Assembly: GCF_039555335.1 (NCBI RefSeq)
Contig: NC_092631.1
Span: forward strand, 12,771,701 to 12,835,700
Direction of reading: 5' to 3'
DNA length: 64,000 nt
Source: Amphiura filiformis
Lineage: Eukaryota; Echinodermata; Ophiuroidea; Amphilepidida; Amphiuridae
The notes under the pieces are model-generated. The model was given only the letters and a program-made list of their open reading frames with translations. It searched no databases and was not told where the DNA came from. Positions 47,204 to 59,381 of the stretch are shown piece after piece. The number at the start of each line of letters is the position of its first letter. Position 1 is the first letter of the stretch. The translations under genes and the position numbers were made by a program.

Positions 47204-50200
47204 ATGAAGTTGGCTGTTAAGCTGCTACTTCTTGCTGTTATCGGGCTATGTGTCTTCGATGTCTTTGTTTCTGCTGGACCATTCGCAGAAAAGACTAAAC
47301 AAGGAAAACAGAAAGGTGACAAACGTAAGATCACAAAAGAGCCATTGAAGTTTAGAAGAGAACATCCAAGTGGACCGAAGCAAGGAGGACAACAAAAACC
47401 ATGGGACGGCGTGCGAGTTCATCCACCAATGCAAAAAGGACAAGGAGGACAGGGTCATCCACTTGCAAAGGATGGATACGGGTATGGTGAATATGGGTAT
47501 CCTAAGCAGGGAGGACAAGGCAGACAAAGTCACCCACCAAAGCAGAAAGTACGCGGTAGACAAGGTTATCCACCAAAGCAGAATGACGGGAATGGTCAAC
47601 TACCAATGGACGGGAAACACGGTGGACAACTTCACTCACCGCTCACAGGAAAGATTAAAGGAATCGGTGCAGGTATAATGGACGCCAAACTTAAGTTAAT
47701 GAAAGAACCAATGAAGTTGAAAAAACTTCGCCCAGCTTTCCAAGGCGGACATGCAGGCGGCAAGAAAAACCCGACTCAAGGAGAGCACAAACCATGGAGT
47801 GGCCCACAAGTTCACCAGAAAATGCAGACAGGACAACGCGGACAAGGTCACCCACCCGTACAGGATGAATTCGTGTACGATGGACATGGGTTTCACCCGG
47901 GACAGAGAGGAAATGTCATAAAGGGTCACCCAATGAAGCAGAAAGGAGACGGTCGCAAAGGTCAACAATCAAAGCAAGGAGGTTACGGAGGGAGAGGTCA
48001 GGGCGGACACGGTGGTCAAGGTCACGTACCAACGCAAGGAGGACATGGTTTCCCGTCAATACAACACGACACGTAAGTATATTGTGAAATCATAAGACTA
48101 TGGAGAAAACATTTACACTTGAGTGGGGTAGGTGATTGATGTAAATTCAACGTCTGCTAGCTTTCTACAAAGCAAGTTTCCTGATTGTCGACAAGAATGG
48201 ACCAAGTGTCGACAAAATCTAGTCATTGAAGAATATTACAGATAAGCTTAACATCGCCATTATTTACCATGAATTAACTGCATCAGTCTTCTATTTTTAT
48301 TCGTAAGTAGTGAATATAGTGCATTATCTTTCCATCACAATCCCAGTATTCTGATGCTTATAAGCAATAAGTAATATTTTATTGAGGTATTGCTTTGTCG
48401 ACAACACGGGTCGACAACTTGTCGACGTCGGATCTTGATATTTGATGATTGTCGACAATGAAAATTCTACTCAACAACAGCCCTACCTATAGCTTTGAAA
48501 TTGCATTATTTGTTCTGGATTGCGTATTGAGCATTATTGCCAATTCCTTTAAATCGTAAGGTTTGGAAGACATTTAGGAAATATTATCATTAACATTTTC
48601 TTATTCTAGGATTCTACTCTAAACGTAAAAGTTCAAATCCTTTGTTCTTTCCACAGGCATGTTTGTTCTTGCGGCGCAGACACCTGCACTAATATCAAGC
48701 CTCCTACTCCCGAGGTAGGGAACCTGGTATGTGAGTACCACCGTGATACCGGCTGCACGGTGTGTATACGGCTTATGAGGTAAGATAATAGAGATTGCGA
48801 TTTCCAAACGTACGTATCGAACGTACGTGGAATCTATTCAAAACCGCTCTACTGCGACGGGATTTTGAATAGATCCCACGTACATTCGATGCTACGTTTG
48901 GAAATCACAATCTCTCTACTTTGAATAAGACTACCAAAAACAGATAAGTGTTTCACCTTGCGGCTTACGCGACGAGATCAGGTTACTCACCGCAACATAA
49001 CACTTTTAAAAAGCTATAATGTGAGATTTGCTCCACAGCGACGCCCTCATTTATTTCTCGAATTTTTGCATGATTGTAATGCCCAGTGGTGTACCAAAAT
49101 ACCACATGAAAGTATAAGCCTTTTAAGAACTTTAATTACGGTTCACCGATCAAGTGATGGCTAAACACATCGCGTATCATTGAATCAGTGACGTATAACT
49201 GTGTGCATATCGCTGTTCGTCTTATTCGTCTTACGTCTTGTTTGTACATCGGCGAGCTACACGCATTATATAATAGGTGCTAGAATGAAATATATGGCAA
49301 TTTTCTTCGTTTTAGCAAATGGGTCCAGTCCGAATTTGACAGCGAGGCTAAATTTCCCACCAGGCACCATTGTGTTTTGTGTGCTTAATTGGCTGCAGGG
49401 TGTGTGTGTGTGATTACGGACATCAATATCATAATTTTCTTCAAGAATGTTCTCACTTGTGGGTGTTCAATATAGATCAGCAAGATAGAGCTTTATGTTC
49501 AGTCCAGCTGAACCACTAATATCAGTACGCTTCCTCAAGTGGAAACCGAGTTAAGCTTACTGTAAGCTTACAAAGATACAGCATAGTTTACTGCGGTAAT
49601 AGGGTCAGATGTCATTAAACATGCCAGTGATTGAATAAATATAAATTCTGGTGTCTACAATCACCGCGACTGCATTCAAGATGACCAAACACGCAAAACA
49701 AAAATAGCGGAGGATCACGTAATGTGAAAAGATGGGACATTTTGGCGGAAATGCTGACCCACATAAGAAAACTTATGTGGGTCATGTGACTCAATTACGT
49801 TTGTATTTATTTTTGTCCGCCTAGTGACCCTCTTTAAGCTTCTTTACTATTTTGTGAGTCAAATGACACATAAAGTGAGCCAACCAACTCATTTAGTGGG
49901 TCAAATGTGTCACGTGACCCACTAATATAATTATTATTTAAATATTAAAAATTATCAGTTAATTTTGTAGTGAATTAAAGTTTTAACTTCAACACTACAC
50001 TATTTTGCGCTCACCTGGAACGTTTTCACTAGTCCGACTTGTGTCTTCAGCATATGGTGATGCTGTGATGATATCTTGTCTACAATCGGGATATTTCTCA
50101 CTGATGACGTCATATGATATCATCACAGCATCACCATCTGCTGAAGACGCTAGTCGGACTAGTGAAAACATTCCATGTGAGCGCAAAATAGTGTAGTGTT

Positions 50201-53200
50201 GAAGTTTAAACTTTAATTCATTTTATCTACTCGTAAATTTTGTAGTGATTTATAATATTTATTTTCTAATTCTGATTTATAATGTTTATTTTCTAATTCT
50301 GTAGTGCTTATGCTGAACCAGAGATTAGTAAGTGTTGCACTTTCCCCAAATTTGCTGAAGATCTTGAAAGTGACCATCCCAGATTTGTCGGGCAGATACA
50401 TGGTCATGACACATCCAAAATGAGGTGCAAGGTTTACAAAGAAGATGGGTAAGAACAAAAACTACTTGCGCTCATCTGAGTGTAACCAAATGCTCCCATT
50501 TACTCAGCTAGGTGTCCCGCTAGTAAATAATAAATCTAATATTAACGAGATCCTGAGTTTTTCCTCTTGAAGTAAAATAGTAGACAAGTAGTAGAGAGAT
50601 AGCGATTTCCAAACGTACGTACGTATCGAACGTACGAGGAATCTATTCAAAACCACTCCTCTGTGACGGAATATTGAATAGATTCCACGTACGTTCGATG
50701 CTACGTTTGAAAATCACAATCTCTTTAGTATCTCTTGTTTTGTAATACGCATATTACATTGAAGGAAGGCAGGAATTTAGGTACAAACTGACTTCCGGTA
50801 GAGAAACATAGCCCAGGACCCACGTGCGTAAAAAATACGCTGAACATTAACCGCATCCACTCTGTATTGCGCACGGAAAAGTCAACCTCGTCGTCAATGA
50901 TGATGCAACAAAGGCTTCAACAAAAAAGTCCAAGTTTTGAGATACTTTCTCAAAATAGCAAGAGCTTATCTTAAGCACCACTGAACAGCCTAGACTTGTT
51001 TATGCTCACTTCAATGCATTTTTAATGCTGATTCCAAATATGGTCACAAAATGTGCACATTTGAAACTTGTCGTCTGCAGCAGGCTAGCGCATAGCGACA
51101 TCACCCCGATATCTTCATGGCAGAAATCGCCATGGTAGTAGGGCGAGTCCACTAGTTCTTCAAAACCACGCATGACCATTTTGTTCCGCCATGTTTAATA
51201 CTTTCGAGAGAATGGCCGAAGGACTCAGCCAGTCTAAGTATATAATTGTAAGAAAATACGATATAGGTGGCTACGCATAGCAACGACTTCAGAAAAAAAA
51301 AACCCGAATTTTAGTCAGTTTTTGATTTCAATACGCAGGCATGGTTTTCAATACGCAGATTCAAGCTTATCATAATTCTTTCAACACATATTCAAGTACA
51401 AGCTTTACAATAAGTTGAATTCCAAATAACAGATAAGCATCCTACGCCATGCAAAACTCGGCTAGCCCAATTCCCTACCAATTCCTTAGAACGGACAAGA
51501 GCGCATGCGCTCACTTCAATCTCTTGCAACCATGTGGTCTAATCTTTCAGGAATTCTGTAGAGAGAGTAAAACACTGCTTATTTTATTGTCCAAATAACA
51601 ATAGGATTTTTATTCTGTTTGGTCGTTACTAACAATAGGGTAGTTATCATTGATTAGGTGAAAATTGAAATGTCAGCTCTATCTTGTAAATAGCAATTAG
51701 CGGTGTGATATCAGATACACGTGCATTGGTTTAGTTTCCTGCCAGTACAATATAATTATTTACCAGGTGTTGTCGGTGTGTAGCGGTACTCTGTACAAAC
51801 TGCCTATATCGATTCGGAGGACACACCGTGGTGTCATTATTAATATTATGACCCTGTTTTGTACCATGGGTCATGTCTGTTTCCGTATCTGTTTAAGTGA
51901 CGAACAGTGAACTGTGTATAAACAGGCTGCCCTCTAGGTAATCAGGCCTAACAGTCGCCTTTTTGTACCGCTCGCAGAACACGATATCTGCATAACAACA
52001 GCCTAATTATTATGTGCATAATGGCTCCACCCCAATGAACCATACATCGCTGTGCATCATTCTGCTCATAGGATAAGTCATGACGCCGCCTTTTTGTGGT
52101 GTGGCCTAAGTCACAATATAGCTCATTAATATCATTACCTATTCAGAGTGACCTTTTGGCATGACGGACAGACTCTTTATACACTGTCCATACTCTTACA
52201 CAAGGTCTCGAACTCACACTGTCCTTACTTTTGAGATCAAAGTAGCGCCTCTCTTAATTTGGTACTCTCTGTCTGGAGTCAGACTGGTCTGGAGTCGACA
52301 CCGCCGTGGAGAAGGTTGCTTAATCCATTTACAACAATCGACTTTTGTTTAAAACTTTCAACAGGACTGACCATGGTACAACCGTAAATCTGTTGGATCT
52401 CGGCGGCGCATGTCCAGTCCATCCGGACTTCCATGACCGTAAATTTTTGGCTGACTTCTTCGCAGAAAAGGAATGCAAGGTTACGTTGAAAGGAACAGGT
52501 ACGTGTAACAGATTACATGTTCCAATGCCAGTGATACCTCATGCATATTGTCCTGGATTGGATTTAGACCAGGGTTCACTGGATGGGCATATAAACCAAC
52601 ACTAATAGCCATGTATATTGATTTTTCAAACTAAAATGATAATACCTATTACAATAAATCCAGAGGTCCAGAGAAGTTAATGAAGTGTAATTGGAATTGA
52701 AAAGATAAGAGTTGGAAGAAACAATCAATTAGATATGCCTACATTACGTTATGGGTTATGATGGGATAGTTCAGCGAGTGATTTGTATATTAATGGGCAT
52801 TTTATGGCAAAGATTGTTTCATTTTCGTGCTTCCACCTTGACTGCGTTTAACATCTGTAATTGCAAAAAAAAAAAACACACGTACAACGCCGATCGAATA
52901 AGCATCTCCTACAATTTTCAAACTGTCAGCTCCGGCCACACAAAAGTGCTGATTAAGATATCTTATATAGTTTAATTATTGAATATAATGTAAAAGGACA
53001 CATTCCTCGTAAAACTTTACACTTCTTATAGCCAAAATGTGGTCAGTAGCCAGTCGGCATGCTGAGGTGTTCCTGCGTATCCCATAGTCAGGAGTTCAGA
53101 TGATAGTTTCCACTTATTCTTTGGAAATTAACATTTGTGCAAGGACCATCATGTGCCAATTATTGGACTGTGAATGTGGTCCAGGAAGCTGTTCCGTGTC

Positions 53201-54268
53201 AGTGCATTTTGATATTGTGTCAGTTGGACAACTGCTTGGTTACTGACATGAGTTAAGAGTAGAGTATTGAAGTAATCTGTGTGTAATTTTGGTTATTGGA
53301 CAGGATTTTACGATATGACCTTGTGAAAAATTATCAGTTTCTTTTTTGGCTTAGTGTATAGGCCTAATCGTCATGATTTCATAAAACATGAATTGATTGT
53401 GTAGCAATCAAATGTCCCGCGCGAAATCTATTGTGGTACTACCGATAGACGGCTCAATTTATCTGCTATATTAAGGGATCTGGATGGAATGAGCGTTTTG
53501 GGCGTTTCGACAGCATTTTTGTGGGACATGAGAGCACATCAGACATATCGAATTGCATTCTGAATACGAAGAATGTCTTTCTGATATCAAATAATTTTCA
53601 TTTTTGAAATTCATGGTATAATACAAATTTAATGTCAAATTATTAAAAGTTGATATTTTTCACATTTTTGATATATAACCGTCCTCGAAGTAAATTTGAT
53701 AAATTTAATGATATATTCTTAATGTGTATGTAGCTGGGAGGAAAAGCCGACGATCAATTGAAAATTTTAACGTTTCATATTGAAGATATGGATTTTTTTC
53801 CCAAAAAGACCTAATTTTTTTTGTGTTTTGGGAAAAAATCCATATCTTCAATACGAAAGGTCAAAATTTTCAATTGATCGTCGGCTTTTCATCCCACCTA
53901 CATACACTTTAAGTACATATCATCAGATTTATAAAGTTTACTTCGAGTATTGTTAAATATCAAAAATATCAATTTTAATGATTTGCCATAAAATGTGTAT
54001 TACATTGCGAATTTCAAAAATCAAAATTATTTGATATCAGAAGGACATTCTTCGTATTCAGAATGCAATTCGATATGTCTGATGTGCTCTAATGTCCCAC
54101 AATAAATACTGTCCAAACGCTCATACCCCATCCCTTAATACATAATGGACTATTTCTTGTTTATTTCCAGCTTGTGTGGAGGATGAGGAAGCCCAGACTG
54201 GTGATGCAGGATATAACAACGGCGCAGGTCTTATTGGGGGTATCAACGACATGTTCGGCAAAAAATAA
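47204..54268 (+). CDS. Secreted Gly/Gln/Lys/His-rich protein with 12-cysteine C-terminal domain (about 455 aa)
   Basis: Five exons: 47204-48072, 48657-48779, 50305-50448, 52365-52498 and 54171-54268. Phases (2,2,2,1) match at every junction and the frame ends in TAA. The start at 47204 begins a clear signal peptide, KLAVKLLLLAVIGLCVF then VSA/GP; an in-frame ATG at 47180 would add eight residues. Exon 1 encodes a basic low-complexity region that is internally duplicated: KPWDGVRVHPPMQKGQGGQG and KPWSGPQVHQKMQTGQRGQG lie about 120 residues apart. Many KQGGQGRQ- and GQGHPP-type words follow. Exons 2-5 encode a domain with 12 cysteines (HVCSCGADTC ... ISKCCTF ... GACPVHPDF ... KECKV ... ACVED). 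No known domain recognised. An extracellular matrix, mucus or adhesive role is inference from composition. Confidence 0.85.
48380..48486. repeat. Dispersed GTCGAC-rich repeat, copy 2
   Basis: Intron 1 of the secreted-protein gene. Matches 3690-3790 (gtcgacaacttgtcgacgtc, then ttgtcgacaatg). Confidence 0.75.
48786..48917. mobile_element. 128-bp palindromic MITE, copy 1
   Basis: Begins gagattgcgatttccaaacg and ends with its near reverse complement, caaatcacaatctc-like. Lies just inside intron 2 of the secreted-protein gene, about 10 bp past the donor. Second copy at 50594-50727. Confidence 0.85.
48918..49971. other. Intron 2 sequence without further features
   Basis: Contains a short inverted pair around 49755-49785 (acccacataagaaaacttatgtgggtc). 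No exon supported. Confidence 0.5.
49972..50218. mobile_element. Foldback MITE
   Basis: Long inverted arms: gaattaaagttttaacttca, cactacactattttgcgctc and cactagtccgact each recur inverted on the right. About 245 bp. It lies in intron 2 of the secreted-protein gene, 90 bp before the exon 3 acceptor. Confidence 0.85.
50594..50727. mobile_element. 128-bp palindromic MITE, copy 2
   Basis: Same family as 48786-48917, with an extra acgt step in the left arm. It lies in intron 3 of the secreted-protein gene. Confidence 0.85.
50728..52364. other. Intron 3 sequence without further features
   Basis: No exon, RNA gene or clear repeat family seen. Confidence 0.5.
53130..53352. mobile_element. Partial MITE, inverted relative to 60989-61519
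   Basis: Reverse complement of about 61000-61215 (gaatgtggtccaggaagctg, then accttgtgaaaaattat). One end is missing. It lies in intron 4 of the secreted-protein gene. Confidence 0.75.
53475..54134. mobile_element. 660-bp palindromic MITE with TTAA target
   Basis: Almost the whole element is one palindrome, with arms such as gacatatcgaattgcattct and its complement. It is flanked by TTAA on both sides (53471-53474 and 54135-54138), the target used by piggyBac transposons. It ends only 36 bp before the last exon of the secreted-protein gene. Other copies: 41745-41962 and 61695-62228. Confidence 0.85.
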
Positions 54269-54548
54269 TTGCTTTAATATCTTGCGTTGGATCAGTTCAA
54301 AATATTTGATTTTGGTTTTGTTTCTTTTTTAGTTGTAAGTCTTTATCATCCATTCTAAGTGTTTGAAAGCATTCCCATTGTATTTCTAGAATAACCATAA
54401 TATGTTGGCAAATCTTTCGTAAATGGCACGATTCATCTTGTGAATTTCAATTTGCTCCAATATAATAGACGAAAATATGTTTAAAATTACCCACAGTTTA
54501 AATGATATTTTATATTCTAAGCTGGAAAATGCTCCGATTTTAATTCAA

Positions 54549-54554
54549 AATAAA
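54549..54554 (+). terminator. Candidate polyadenylation signal (AATAAA) of secreted-protein gene
   Basis: AATAAA about 280 bp after the TAA at 54266-54268. Confidence 0.4.
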
Positions 54555-55904
54555 CCAAATAGAAAACGGTTTCAATGTCTAGAATGCTTTGTACTTAAAG
54601 GCAGACCCAATGAACCATACCGACCACTATCAACACAAGACCATATTGATTAAAATCGTAGCATTTTCAGATTTTGGCCTCTATGGAGCCTAAATTTACC
54701 GCATCCTCTTTCACTGGGCACGGATATCTTAATCTCAAAACAAGAAACCTCTAAAAGTTCTCTAGCACGTTGGCTATTATGATATGTTGGACAAGCCCAG
54801 CAACGTTTCAGCTGAATTTGAACGATTGTTGCAGCAATGGCTTGATAACCATCATTACCATGACTGACTACTTCTAGAATGCCTCAGTTACTTAACATGA
54901 AATATTTGCAATAAGGTTCAATTCCACTAATTATTTATTACATGGTTTTCAATGGGGAAATGGCTAATTTCGGGCGAAATTTCTTCATTCAGAACTCTCA
55001 CAGATGATTTAGATGCCAAATGATCAAATGCTCAACATAGGTTGACCTGAGACTTTTCTTGTTTTAACACCGGAAACACCTTAAAATGGCAGTGCGCCCT
55101 CAAAGCTGAAAGTTACAATTAGGTAGGACAAATATTTACGTAAAACCGATGCCGTGCGGATGAATTTTAGTAAAATTACAACAAATGTCATATAATGAGA
55201 GAAAATATACCATTTCGAAGCATCAAAACCCAAAATGTACTTTTTTGGCTATAAAACTTGGTCAATTTCAGTGATTTTAAAGCAGTCTTTTTAGATGCCG
55301 CACAAACAAATAGTTCCTTGTCGTATTTCCATGCGTCGCACAGTCCTATTAGTGGTATATAATCATAAGCAACTAAACTAACTGGAAAGGGTTTTTTGTT
55401 CATATTCATATTTTGAATCGTGCCATTTAAAAAATTAAAATGTATGAAATATATAATAAAGTTCTTTATAATCATATGTATACAATTAAATTTAGATATT
55501 TAACTTATAAATGAGTTAATAGTATGCAATCATCTATTCGACTTAGGGTCTGATCAACAGTCCATTCCACGTGTTCTCCATCAGAATGGAGAATTTAGAT
55601 CTGTGGAAAGACCATGTTTTGTCCGGGTATATGTACACGTTACACCTGTTCCAACTATTGAGGTTAGCCATAGAGAGACTATCACTCTTCTTTTTTCCTC
55701 CTCCACGCCAAACAAAGTCCATCTAATATTCCCTGGCTAGTATTACTATTAGGCTACATATATTTGCCATTCACAGAATCTACAATAATAGAATCAGGTA
55801 TGTAAATACCAAAAAAGTTCCATATCCATAGGACAAATCTCCATAGTTAGATCAGGTCTAAATGTTGTATAGACTTGGTCTAACTTGTCTATTGCATACG
55901 GATG
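54555..55904. other. Intergenic interval without a gene
   Basis: AT-rich. The minus-strand frame near 55188-55475 has no recognisable features. Confidence 0.5.
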
Positions 55905-56014
55905 ATATCAAACTTGACCGGTGGTTGATTTTTTCCGTCCGGTTTCCATTGTTTAGAACAATAGTAACCAGACCGAACCGGCGGTCCACCGCCGGTCGAT
56001 TTTTGATTTCAACC
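55905..56014. repeat. ccggt-rich repeat related to 8567-8702
   Basis: Shares gaccggtg...gtttccattgtttagaacaat with the MITE at 8567-8702. Its right end is interrupted by the hAT-like MITE at 56015. Confidence 0.55.
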
Positions 56015-56350
56015 GCAGTGGCGTAGCTGACAGGGGGCAGGGGGCTGGGGCAATTGCCCCTGCTGGCAATGCCTATTTGGGGCCCGCCCCCTATCTCAGG
56101 GCAAAATAATAAAGGAGTGAGAGAGATGGAAAAAAGGGGACTATATTATATCAAAATGAAGTCGCTATACCTTGTATTCCTTTTTTTTTCTTTTTTTTTT
56201 TTGGCTCTTCACTTTTTCAAACCACCGGAAAAAAAATTGGGTCAACCTTTTTGAGGAAGTGGCGGCAAAATGTTTGTTTGGTGGATTTGGGCCCCCGTCC
56301 CATACAGGCTTGCCCCCCCCCCCCTGGAAAAAATCCCAGCTACGCCACTG
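56015..56350. mobile_element. 336-bp MITE with cagtggcgtagctg ends and 8-bp target duplication
   Basis: The ends cagtggcgtagctg and cagctacgccactg are exact inverted repeats. tttcaacc occurs on both sides (56007-56014 and 56351-56358). An 8-bp duplication is typical of hAT transposons. Frames within it are incidental. Confidence 0.85.
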
Positions 56351-56358
56351 TTTCAACC

Positions 56359-57175
56359 CTTAGTCATTACAAGCAGGGTGGAAACTGCCCGCGTGTGATG
56401 AAATCAGACCATCTTCCTTCAATGTACCTGTGGCCAAAACATTTATTACCAACATTAAATAAGGTCCTTTGCTTGTAATTTTAATAAAGGGTCGTACATC
56501 ATGAAAAACTAGAGAAAACAGGCAGCCTAAATGCGTAACTCTCAGAGCTTTATGAAAGTAACGCCGACCTCTTTGTATACTCTACCGGGATACTCTATAG
56601 GCTATGTGTATAACAGTATTTAATTGTGTCTTGAGTAGCAATTGAATTTTCTAGAAGAAAATGCGCAGAAATCTCGTATCTTTATTGCTAAACAAATTCT
56701 TTATAGCGTCAAAATACTGCACTAGTTTGAAATTAGACAACATTTTACTAGTTCGAATAAAGGTTGCATATGTTAATATTACCACGAGTTATACAGTTTT
56801 CATTATATACCGGTACTGTTTTGGGTGAAAGTATTCGAGTTTTTGCACAACTTACCCTAAGCATACACTCTGCAGCTACACCTTACATTTCACATCATGT
56901 AATGTACATGACCCTACATGTAACCCTTTCACAAACACACCCCTGCAGTTAACCATAACTTACATGACCCGGCATATCGTCATGCATGATGACCCAACCA
57001 CCGGTCGACCGCCGATATAATATACGCTGACAGAACTGGTTTAATAGTGTTCCGTACAATAGAAAGCAATCCCAACCGCTAGTTTTGACAGGGCGCCTTT
57101 CTTCTTCCCCACCTTATTCTAATCAACTTTACATATTTGTTTACCCAGAAGTTATCAATTCTATAGCAACCTTTA
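56359..57175. other. Intergenic interval without a gene
   Basis: No supported exon. A short ccaccggtcgaccgcc piece near 57000 echoes the ccggt-rich repeat. Confidence 0.5.
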
Positions 57176-57668
57176 TAAACATCTCAAAAAAAGTAACTAA
57201 CCCCTAAGTAATAATGACAATTATTCAAAAACGGGTGGTTGTATTACAAATCTGTAAAATGCGTTGGAAGCAGAATTTATTTCTGCATATTTTGACACCT
57301 CATTTGCAGCAATTGACTAAATATTGACGTAACAGCGTACATTTAAATCAATGTAACCCAATATTTGAAAGTTGCAGTAAATTGTATTGATTTTGTATTC
57401 AGTGTAATGGAAGGAAATCTGTGTAATGATATCTGAGTGTTTTTGTATTGTAAAAATTTGTTATGTAAGTGCAACTTTTAAATCTGGACCTTACTACATT
57501 AATTTGACCGGTGTTTTATTGTTTTCTGGGCTATCGTATCAAATGAGGTGTCAAAATGCGCAGAAATAAATTCTGCTTCCAACGCATTTTACAGATTCGT
57601 AATACATTGTCCCTTTTTGAATAATGTCCATTATTTAAGTGGGTTAGTTACTTTTTTTGAGATGTTTA
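57176..57668. mobile_element. ~490-bp MITE with ~135-bp inverted ends
   Basis: The left, taaacatctcaaaaaaagta, is mirrored by tactttttttgagatgttta, and matching continues through aaatgcgttggaagcagaat and gacacctcattt. The right end touches the stop codon of the receptor exon at 57669. Confidence 0.85.
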
Positions 57669-57892
57669 TTAGCGATGCCACCCATACACTCCTTCTGCGT
57701 ATAATTGAATGGCGAATGTAAGGGTCGTAATCAAAGCAAATATCAAAAATGTTACGAGTAAGACTCTATCTAAAACAAGTGCAAGTCTTTTCCATTCAGC
57801 TAAAAAGTCTCCAGAACTTGAATTGACTTGCACATTTTGACACATATTTTCCATTTTATGATATTCGCTCGTTTGCTCTGGTAATTTTCCGA
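57669..57892 (-). CDS. Cys-loop (nicotinic-type) receptor, last exon with fourth transmembrane helix
   Basis: The minus-strand frame reads SSSGDFLAEWKRLALVLDRV followed by the hydrophobic run LLVTFLIFALITTLTFAIQL and a short tail to a TAA at 57669-57671. The pattern EWK..A.VLDR plus a ~20-residue helix is the end of the cytoplasmic loop and M4 of nicotinic acetylcholine receptor subunits. A plausible acceptor (ctgaccag) puts the exon start at 57892 with phase 2. Other exons should lie at higher coordinates, but I see none before 62 kb. The exon is therefore either separated by very long introns or an orphan remnant. The stop codon abuts a MITE. Confidence 0.65.
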
Positions 57893-58284
57893 CTGGTCAG
57901 AGTATTTCCGTGAGTGACAAGAACTACATGTTTCATCTTCTGGCATGTCATGCCTACAGGATCTTAAGCAGGTAAAATCGTTTCCTTGTTGACGTGTAGA
58001 ATGTACCCAAACTACATGTTCAGGACATTCTACTACATGTAGTTTCAGGACGTTTGTTTGTTTGTTTTAAATGATCTTCCCGTAGGAACTCGACAACGAC
58101 CCGTAATAGGAGAGGGTTAACGGCTCGCACTCCCGGCTCGCACTACCTCCATCCCCGGTCTACGCCAAGCTGGCCCAAGTAGGCCAATTTCGACAAACTT
58201 TTACGTCTTTCAGGAAATGTCATTTCGTAAGACTTGCATCTTGACATTCCTTTTTGGACGGTACAATATTTGCTGTAGCCTTTT
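57893..58284. other. Interval without a gene
   Basis: No further receptor exon found. Contains an inverted pair near 58000-58050 (actacatgt/acatgtagt). Confidence 0.45.
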
Positions 58285-58871
58285 GGGTAACGAGAAAAGG
58301 TTTAACTGATTCCAGTCTCTAACACCACTTTCTACTACTAGTTGGGTAACGAGAAAAGGTTTAACTGATTCCAGTCTCTAACACCACTTTCTACTACTAG
58401 TTGGGTAACGAGAAAAGGTTTAACTGATTCCAGTCTCTAACACCACTTTCTACTACTAGTTGGGTAACGAGAAAAGGTTTAACTGATTCCAGTCTCTAAC
58501 ACCACTTTCTACTACTAGTTGGGTAACGAGAAAAGGTTTAACTGATTCCAGTCTCTAACACCACTTTCTACTACTAGTTGGGTAACGAGAAAAGGTTTAA
58601 CTGATTCCAGTCTCTAACACCACTTTCTACTACTAGTTGGGTAACGAGAAAAGGTTTAACTGATTCCAGTCTCTAACACCACTTTCTACTACTAGTTGGG
58701 TAACGAGAAAAGGTTTAACTGATTCCAGTCTCTAACACCACTTTCTACTACTAGTTGGGTAACGAGAAAAGGTTTAACTGATTCCAGTCTCTAACACCAC
58801 TTTCTACTACTAGTTGGGTAACGAGAAAAGGTTTAACTGATTCCAGCCTCTAACACCACTTTCTACTAGTT
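58285..58871. repeat. 59-bp tandem repeat, about 10 copies, nearly perfect
   Basis: The unit starts gggtaacgagaaaaggttta and ends ctactactagtt. Nine copies look identical. The last differs by one substitution (cagcctct) and a short deletion at its end. Nearly complete identity indicates very recent expansion. Confidence 0.95.
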
Positions 58872-59261
58872 TGATGGAGACACTCAATGGGTGGGTCTTG
58901 ATGAAAGAATCCCATGTCTTCTTTAGGGGGAGTGCCTTTAATTTCTAGAATAGCCCAATGGGTGGGTCTTGCCTGCCAAGTCTATTACGAAAACCGTTCA
59001 ACCTACACATCATAATTTTCATGACTAAAAAGTAAATCTCTGGAAGAAAAAGAAACAGGTTATTGAAAATACATCTAACAAAGGGCCATTCTATTATTAT
59101 CTAAGGGCTTTTATTCTTTAAGTATATGAATTAAAAATCAGGAATGAACCAATTGAATAAAAAGCTTCAGGACTGTATAAAAACATGTCTATATCATTTG
59201 CTAAGCAGCATGTTGCTACAATAGTTAAATCTGAGGTCAAAATATTATGGTAGTGTGTTTT
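58872..59261. other. Interval without a gene
   Basis: Includes two copies of caatgggtgggtcttg (near 58887 and 58957). Otherwise unassigned. Confidence 0.5.
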
Positions 59262-59381
59262 CATACAAAACGTTTTAAAACGTTTCTATGATCTTAATAA
59301 AACCCGACATTTAAAGTTATTAAAACGTTTTTTATCTAAACCAAATCCCAAAATATAACATTTTTTGTGTTTGCTGGGCTG
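59262..59381. mobile_element. Partial MITE of the cagcaaacac family
   Basis: Contains aaacgttttaaaacg, cccgacatttaaa and the end tttgtgtttgctggg, matching 28021-28305 in layout. The left end is not complete. Confidence 0.6.

Noticed and set aside
47246..47599. Minus-strand frames in the secreted-protein exon
   Set aside because: Shadows of the low-complexity plus-strand exon.
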